Source of the DNA: Flavobacteriales bacterium UBA7666
GTDB taxonomy: Bacteria > Bacteroidota > Bacteroidia > Flavobacteriales_D > Crocinitomicaceae
DNA length: 64,000 bases
Assembly (NCBI GenBank): GCA_002483265.1
Contig: DLHO01000018.1
Span: forward strand, 218,471-282,470
Reading direction: 5' to 3'
Shown here: positions 59,525 through 64,000 of the stretch, in pieces
Layout: every line of letters begins with the position of its first letter
Numbering within the stretch: position 1 is the first letter of the stretch
The notes under the pieces: generated by a model
The model's input: only the letters and a program-made list of their open reading frames with translations
The model's database searches: none
Told to the model about the DNA's origin: nothing
Translations under genes and position numbers: made by a program

Positions 59525-60547
59525 ATGAGCACTTTTAAAGATCAAAAAAATATCATCAAACATCTTAACATTCAACGTGTTTGGAATATTGTCATGCTTC
59601 GTTTTTCATATAGCTTAGCACGTCTCTTCAAGATTCAAAAAAATTGGGGAAAACCATTTGCTTTGAGCATTGAACCAACTACCGCGTGTAATTTAGGCTG
59701 TCCGGCTTGTCCCAGTGGTTTAAAAGCATTTAGTCGGCCAACAGGGAAAATTGATCTGGGAAATCATCAAAACTGGCTTTCTCAGGTTGCAAACTCGGTA
59801 TTCTACATCAATTACTATTTTCAGGGAGAACCATTTTTGCATCCACAGTTTTTAGATTTAATCAAAGAAGCAAAGCGCAAAAAAATCTATACTGCTACTT
59901 CCACAAATGCTCATTTTATTGATGAGAAAAAGGCGAAAGAAATTGTGGAATCCGGTTTGGACCGTTTAATCATTTCCATTGATGGTTTGACCCAGGAAAC
60001 CTATGAATCGTATCGCATTCATGGAAAACTGGAAAAGGTAATTGCCGGTTCCAAAGCATTGGTTCAGGCAAAAAAGGATGCACAGAGCGCTACTCCCCAT
60101 TTGATTTTTCAATTTTTAGTAGTCAAGGCAAACGAACATCAGATCACAGAAGTACAGGAATTAGCAACTGAAATCGGTATTGATGAAGTCCGTTTTAAAA
60201 CGGCTCAGGTTTACGATTATGAATATGGAAACGAACTGATTCCTGAGAACGAAGCTTACTCACGGTATGTGAAACAGAAAGATGGTACTTATCGCTTTAA
60301 ATACAAAGGCGGAAACAGCTGCTGGCGCATGTGGTCATCCAGCGTATTGACCTGGGACGGACAAGTAGTTCCATGTTGTTTTGACAAAGATGCACATCAT
60401 ACTTTGGGAAGTCTGCAGGATCAATCCTTCGAAAGCATTTGGAGAAGTCCGGCATATCGCTCATTTAGAAATGCGGTGTTGCAAGATCGCAACTCAATAG
60501 AAATCTGCACCAATTGTTCGGAAGGCGCAAAGGTGTGGGTCGAGTAA
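59525..60547 (+). CDS. Radical SAM protein with SPASM-like C-terminal domain
   Basis: This is a 340-residue protein. The [4Fe-4S] cluster motif is CNLGCPAC (Cys55, Cys59, Cys62), binding SAM for radical chemistry. The C-terminal region has the SPASM-type cysteines in NSCWRMW, VVPCCFD and ICTNCSEGA, enough for auxiliary clusters. An N-terminal helical stretch (about 10-40) is longer than usual. Enzymes of this group modify peptides, proteins or sugars. No short peptide precursor was found next to it, so the substrate is unknown. Confidence 0.88.
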   Translation: MSTFKDQKNIIKHLNIQRVWNIVMLRFSYSLARLFKIQKNWGKPFALSIEPTTACNLGCPACPSGLKAFSRPTGKIDLGNHQNWLSQVANSVFYINYYFQGEPFLHPQFLDLIKEAKRKKIYTATSTNAHFIDEKKAKEIVESGLDRLIISIDGLTQETYESYRIHGKLEKVIAGSKALVQAKKDAQSATPHLIFQFLVVKANEHQITEVQELATEIGIDEVRFKTAQVYDYEYGNELIPENEAYSRYVKQKDGTYRFKYKGGNSCWRMWSSSVLTWDGQVVPCCFDKDAHHTLGSLQDQSFESIWRSPAYRSFRNAVLQDRNSIEICTNCSEGAKVWVE

Positions 60548-60625
60548 TTATCAATTATGAATGACTTAATTATCAAGTAGGGAACTCTTCTCTTGATAAT
60601 TAATAATTAGGTCATTGGTAATTCT
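60545..60625. repeat. Inverted repeat AATTATCAAG / CTTGATAATT after the radical SAM gene
   Basis: AATTATCAAG and CTTGATAATT flank a 14-base loop (TAGGGAACTCTTCT), with further imperfect pairing outside (ATGACTTAA / TTAGGTCAT). It resembles a dispersed palindrome more than a GC-rich terminator. Confidence 0.5.
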
Positions 60626-60671
60626 TGTGTGATTACTCACTATCGCTTCAAATTGTTAAGCCACTTTCAAT

Positions 60672-60679
60672 TATATTTG
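60672..60679 (+). promoter_or_regulatory. -7 element for kbl
   Basis: TATATTTG is a full match to TAnnTTTG, 21 nt before the kbl ATG. An upstream TTG at 60653-60655 gives a short 16-base spacer, so the -33 is uncertain. Confidence 0.45.
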
Positions 60680-60700
60680 TCGAAAATCTAAAGTAGAGTC

Positions 60701-61891
60701 ATGTACGGAAAAATGAAAGAATACCTTTCCGAAGAATTAAATACAATCAAGGAAGGTGGAATATTTAAGAGAGAACGCATTATTACTTCTCCTCAGGGAG
60801 CAAAAGTACATGTAAGTTCAGGTGACGAAGTAGTCATCATGTGTGCAAACAATTATCTTGGACTTTCCTCTCACCCTTCTGTTATTCAAGCTGCGAAAGA
60901 TGCTTTGGATACACACGGATTCGGTATGTCATCTGTTCGTTTCATTTGTGGAACTCAGGATATTCATAAAGAACTGGAAGCAAAAATTGCTCAATTCTAC
61001 GGTACGGAAGACACTATTCTATATGCAGCTGCTTTTGATGCGAACGGTGGTGTTTTTGAACCTTTATTCGGTGAAGAAGATGCAATCATTTCGGATGAAT
61101 TGAATCATGCTTCCATTATTGATGGAATTCGTTTGTGTAAAGCACAGCGATACCGTTACAAGCATTCCGACATGGCTGACTTGGAAGAGCAATTGAAAAA
61201 AGCACAAGGGCAACGTCACCGGATCATTGTTACGGATGGCGTATTCTCTATGGATGGCGACATTGCTAAAATGAATGAGATTTGCGATTTAGCTGATAAA
61301 TATGACGCATTGGTCATGACGGATGAATGTCACAGTGCAGGATTCATTGGAAAAACAGGTCGTGGAGTTCCGGAATATCACAATTGTCAGGATCGTGTGG
61401 ATATCGTAACGGGAACTTTGGGTAAAGCTTTAGGTGGAGCAATGGGCGGTTACACTACCGGCAAAAAAGAAATCATTGAAATTCTTCGTCAGCGTTCAAG
61501 ACCATATTTGTTCTCCAACTCGTTGGCTCCTTCCATTGTTGGTGCATCCAATGCGGTATTTGATATTTTAGGAAGTTCAACAGAGCTTCGTGATAAATTG
61601 GAGTCCAATACAAAATACTTTAAAGAGAAAATCATCGCGGCAGGATTTGATATCAAACCGGGAGATTCACCAATTGTTCCAATCATGTTGTATGATGCTG
61701 CTTTATCTCAGCAATTTGCAGATAAATTGTTACAGGAAGGTGTCTACGCTATCGGGTTCTTTTATCCGGTTGTGGCAAAAGGTGCTGCTCGTATCAGAAC
61801 ACAAATTTCCGCAGCTCATAGTATCGCAGACTTAGATAAAGCAATTGCAGCTTTTATTAAAGTTGGAAAAGAATTGAATGTGATTAAGTAA
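60701..61891 (+). CDS. kbl: Glycine C-acetyltransferase (2-amino-3-ketobutyrate CoA ligase)
   Basis: This 396-residue PLP enzyme of the alpha-oxoamine synthase family has CANNYLGLSSHP early, a His in DELNHASIIDGIRL, DECHSAGFIG and the PLP lysine Lys242 in GTLGKALGGAMGG. It converts 2-amino-3-ketobutyrate and CoA to glycine and acetyl-CoA in threonine breakdown, or the reverse. No threonine dehydrogenase gene is nearby. A different acyl-CoA substrate is possible, but the N-terminus and length fit Kbl best. Confidence 0.9.
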   Translation: MYGKMKEYLSEELNTIKEGGIFKRERIITSPQGAKVHVSSGDEVVIMCANNYLGLSSHPSVIQAAKDALDTHGFGMSSVRFICGTQDIHKELEAKIAQFYGTEDTILYAAAFDANGGVFEPLFGEEDAIISDELNHASIIDGIRLCKAQRYRYKHSDMADLEEQLKKAQGQRHRIIVTDGVFSMDGDIAKMNEICDLADKYDALVMTDECHSAGFIGKTGRGVPEYHNCQDRVDIVTGTLGKALGGAMGGYTTGKKEIIEILRQRSRPYLFSNSLAPSIVGASNAVFDILGSSTELRDKLESNTKYFKEKIIAAGFDIKPGDSPIVPIMLYDAALSQQFADKLLQEGVYAIGFFYPVVAKGAARIRTQISAAHSIADLDKAIAAFIKVGKELNVIK

Positions 61892-61909
61892 TATTTCCTT
61901 AAATTGATA

Positions 61910-61943
61910 GATGTAGGCACGCGATTAATCACGTGCCTACATC
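61910..61943. repeat. Palindrome with CGCGATTAATC core after kbl
   Basis: GATGTAGGCACG and CGTGCCTACATC are perfect complements around a self-complementary GATTAATC core. A related GTAGGGGCGCGATTAA begins at 63985 and runs off the window, so copies flank the GT2 gene. Confidence 0.65.
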
Positions 61944-61979
61944 ATTTAATGGTATTCAAAACTCCTCAAAAAAAACACA

Positions 61980-62008
61980 TTGGTTCAATGGAATAAAAAC
62001 TATCTTTG
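61980..62008 (+). promoter_or_regulatory. Promoter for the GT2 fusion gene
   Basis: TTG at 61980-61982 and TATCTTTG at 62001-62008 are 18 bases apart, with a 60-nt leader to the ATG at 62072. Confidence 0.6.
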
Positions 62009-62071
62009 TCGCGCTAAAAATCTAATGCATTGGGTTTGCATTAGTCATTGAACAATTAACAAAGAGAATCT

Positions 62072-63961
62072 ATGACAAGGTCTTTACTTGTTTTATTTTG
62101 CGCGGTATTCACGCTCTCTGCTTTCGGGCAAATCAAACGCGATGTTTCCGGTTACTATCAGGATACCAGAACAAAAGGACCATCGGAAGATGTTCCTGTT
62201 CAATTAGTTGACAAAAAATCAGGTAAAACGTATCAGGCTATTACAGATGGGGATGGTAAATTCTTATTCAAGAATGTAGCATTATTGCCGAACACAGATA
62301 CCACTGTTTTTGAACTATCGGTTTCAAACAAAAAATACAAACAAGAAGTATTCACTATTAAGATTGACGACGATCACACAGGTGAGTACAAAATGGATCA
62401 GAAAAACCCTTTCAAAACTTCTACGAAAGTAACGTGGATGTTTAACTGGGGAGATTGGAACGGAAAAGAAAATTATTGGTCACATTTCACTGCAAAAGCA
62501 GTATTGGTAATCTATGGATTCTGTTTGGTATTGGTATTTATTTACTCTTTGCTTCAACTTTCTCTATCTATTGCATACGCAAAAAGCAAAAAACGTAAAT
62601 CTCAGGAAGTCAAACCTGTTTACAATCCGGAGACAGCTCTTACGGTTACTATTCAGTTACCAATGTACAATGAAATGTATGTTTCTGACCGAATTATTGA
62701 AGCTGCTGCTGCATTTGATTACCCAAGAGATAAATTCGACATTCAGGTATTGGATGATTCAACCGATGAAACAAAAGATCTGATTGCGAAAAAAGTTGCT
62801 GAAGTAGCTGCACGCGGAATTCGAATTGAACACATTCACCGTACAGATAGAACAGGATATAAAGCCGGCGCTTTGGATTCAGCAATGAACAAAGTACAAG
62901 GTGAGTTTATCGCAATTTTTGATGCGGATTTCGTTCCGGAAAGTGACTGGTTGCAACGCACCATGCCTTATTTCGAAACGGATGACAATATCGGGGTTGT
63001 TCAAACACGTTGGGGACATTTAAATAAAAATTATTCCTTACTAACAGAATTGCAAGCATTCGGTTTAAATGGTCACTTTGCTGCAGAGCAAGGAGGTCGT
63101 AATGCCGCAGGACATTTCATCAACTTTAACGGTACAGGCGGTATTTGGCGCAAAAAATGTATTGAAAGTGCTGGTGGTTGGGAACACGATACACTAACAG
63201 AAGATTTGGATTTGAGTTACCGTGCTCAGTTGAGAGGATGGAGATTCAAGTATTTGGAAGACGTTGTTGCACCTGCTGAATTACCGATTACGATGTCGGC
63301 ATTGAAAGCACAACAACACCGCTGGATGAAAGGTGGGGCTGAATGTTTCGTGAAGATGTGGAAAACGATCCTGACTTTTAAGAACGTACGCCTTTCCAAT
63401 CGTGTGCATGGAATGGCGCATTTGTTCAATTCCTCGGTGTTCATGTTCATCTTGATCATGTCCTTATTGAGTTTGGTCGTACTGCAAATCAAAGACAGTT
63501 TCTCTGATTTAAATTATGTGATCCAATATGGTTCTGTATTTATCCTAAGTACTGTTTTCCTCATGTATTACTACTGGTTAGCTTACCGTGATAAAACGGC
63601 TAACAAGTTCACATCCTTTATTCGTTTCGTCGGGCGTTTCTTTTTGTTCCTTACGGTATCATTAGGGTTATCCTTAGCGAATACAATCGCAGTGCTTGAA
63701 GGATTTATGGGAATCAAGAGTTCCTTTGTTAGAACGCCTAAATTCAACGTAAGCAAGAAGAACGAATTCAAAGGCAACAAGTACGATAAGAAAAGTATCT
63801 CTTTGATCACCATCGGAGAAGGAATTTTGATGTGCGTATTCGGATTTACAGTGGTAAACAGATCCATTTACGGAGATTTAGGAATGGTTCCTTTCCATTT
63901 GATGCTGACAATCGGTTATGGAATTGTGTTCTTTAATTCATTGAAAGAATTGAGACGATAA
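62072..63961 (+). CDS. Processive-type glycosyltransferase family 2 with secreted N-terminal regulatory domain
   Basis: This 629-residue protein has an unusual order. A signal-like N-terminus (MTRSLLVLFCAVFTLSAFGQ) is followed by a carboxypeptidase-regulatory/SdrD-B-like beta domain (about 25-110, with DGDGKFLFKNV), then a membrane helix (about 145-172). A cytoplasmic GT2 catalytic domain comes next and at least four more helices at the C-terminus. Catalytic motifs are Asp228-Asp229 (VLDDSTDET), the DxD in IFDADF (284-286), the acid in LTEDLDLSYR and QQHRW (414-418), as in cellulose-synthase-like enzymes. It probably makes and exports a beta-glycan or transfers sugar to a lipid. Confidence 0.88.
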   Translation: MTRSLLVLFCAVFTLSAFGQIKRDVSGYYQDTRTKGPSEDVPVQLVDKKSGKTYQAITDGDGKFLFKNVALLPNTDTTVFELSVSNKKYKQEVFTIKIDDDHTGEYKMDQKNPFKTSTKVTWMFNWGDWNGKENYWSHFTAKAVLVIYGFCLVLVFIYSLLQLSLSIAYAKSKKRKSQEVKPVYNPETALTVTIQLPMYNEMYVSDRIIEAAAAFDYPRDKFDIQVLDDSTDETKDLIAKKVAEVAARGIRIEHIHRTDRTGYKAGALDSAMNKVQGEFIAIFDADFVPESDWLQRTMPYFETDDNIGVVQTRWGHLNKNYSLLTELQAFGLNGHFAAEQGGRNAAGHFINFNGTGGIWRKKCIESAGGWEHDTLTEDLDLSYRAQLRGWRFKYLEDVVAPAELPITMSALKAQQHRWMKGGAECFVKMWKTILTFKNVRLSNRVHGMAHLFNSSVFMFILIMSLLSLVVLQIKDSFSDLNYVIQYGSVFILSTVFLMYYYWLAYRDKTANKFTSFIRFVGRFFLFLTVSLGLSLANTIAVLEGFMGIKSSFVRTPKFNVSKKNEFKGNKYDKKSISLITIGEGILMCVFGFTVVNRSIYGDLGMVPFHLMLTIGYGIVFFNSLKELRR

Positions 63962-63984
63962 TAAAATCAATCAAATTAAAAAAC

Positions 63985-64000
63985 GTAGGGGCGCGATTAA
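63985..64000. repeat. Partial palindrome at the window end
   Basis: GTAGGGGCGCGATTAA matches the core of the palindrome at 61910-61943 and is cut by the window boundary. Confidence 0.45.

Overview
The window is about 64 kb of chromosome from a member of the Bacteroidota, most likely a flavobacterium-like organism of the Fluviicola/Crocinitomicaceae type (inferred from gene content, not tested). The evidence is type IX secretion sorting domains on several exported proteins, DUF5686 outer-membrane proteins, a glycosyltransferase family 117 (DUF2723) protein, a DUF2480 protein, a split methionine synthase, and repeated -7 elements of the form TAnnTTTG, which is the Bacteroidota housekeeping promoter. 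No rRNA operon or CRISPR array was found, and the only tRNA seen is tRNA-Gln(TTG).

Layout. 1-2460: 3' part of a DUF5686 protein. 2461-6593: dispersed repeat, promoter, SAM-I riboswitch and the split metH pair. 6703-10419: large PKD-repeat, T9SS-secreted protein. 10831-15365: rnhA, a degenerate CTP-synthase-like amidotransferase, two small unknown genes, pepP and a hydrolase. 15626-19323: LytTR regulator and two-component-propeller sensor kinase. 19358-23388: lipoprotein, thiL, secreted PQQ-type sugar dehydrogenase, a second dispersed repeat, a 42-residue zinc-ribbon gene and a membrane protein. 23411-26210: a complete 2800-bp IS1595-family transposon. 26338-33323: tRNA-Gln, GT117 protein, polysaccharide deacetylase, DUF2480, HMA lipoprotein, esterase. 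33361-38924: three tandem TonB-C-terminal-domain paralogues and paaZ. 39278-45370: exbB-exbD-exbD-tonB, small membrane protein, PstS-like lipoprotein and TPR protein. 45783-47732: secreted unknown and a second membrane-anchored tonB. 47921-54373: atpD-atpC, uppS, bamA and two Skp/OmpH genes. 54478-63961: LigB-type dioxygenase, murI, TauE/SafE permease, second DUF5686 protein, radical SAM protein, kbl and an unusual GT2 fusion.

Most of the window is ordinary core genome: methionine synthesis, ATP synthase, envelope assembly (uppS-bamA-skp-skp) and energised outer-membrane transport. The stand-out accessory element is the IS1595-type transposon. It has perfect 25-bp terminal inverted repeats, an 8-bp target duplication, a zinc-ribbon DDE/N-type transposase and four passenger genes: an acidic protein, a CxxC mini-protein, an exported protein with a T9SS sorting tail, and an XRE regulator next to a dyad operator candidate. 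A transposon that carries a T9SS cargo gene is the strongest candidate here for something not well described.

Other non-genic structure includes a dispersed repeat family with CACATAG termini (three copies, two in clear inverted orientation), two related GC-rich perfect or near-perfect palindromes, a second palindrome family with a CGCGATTAA core, and several genes whose -7 promoter element sits only 4-5 nt before the start codon, which suggests leaderless transcripts. Coordinates were read by eye, so non-ORF features may be off by a base or two.
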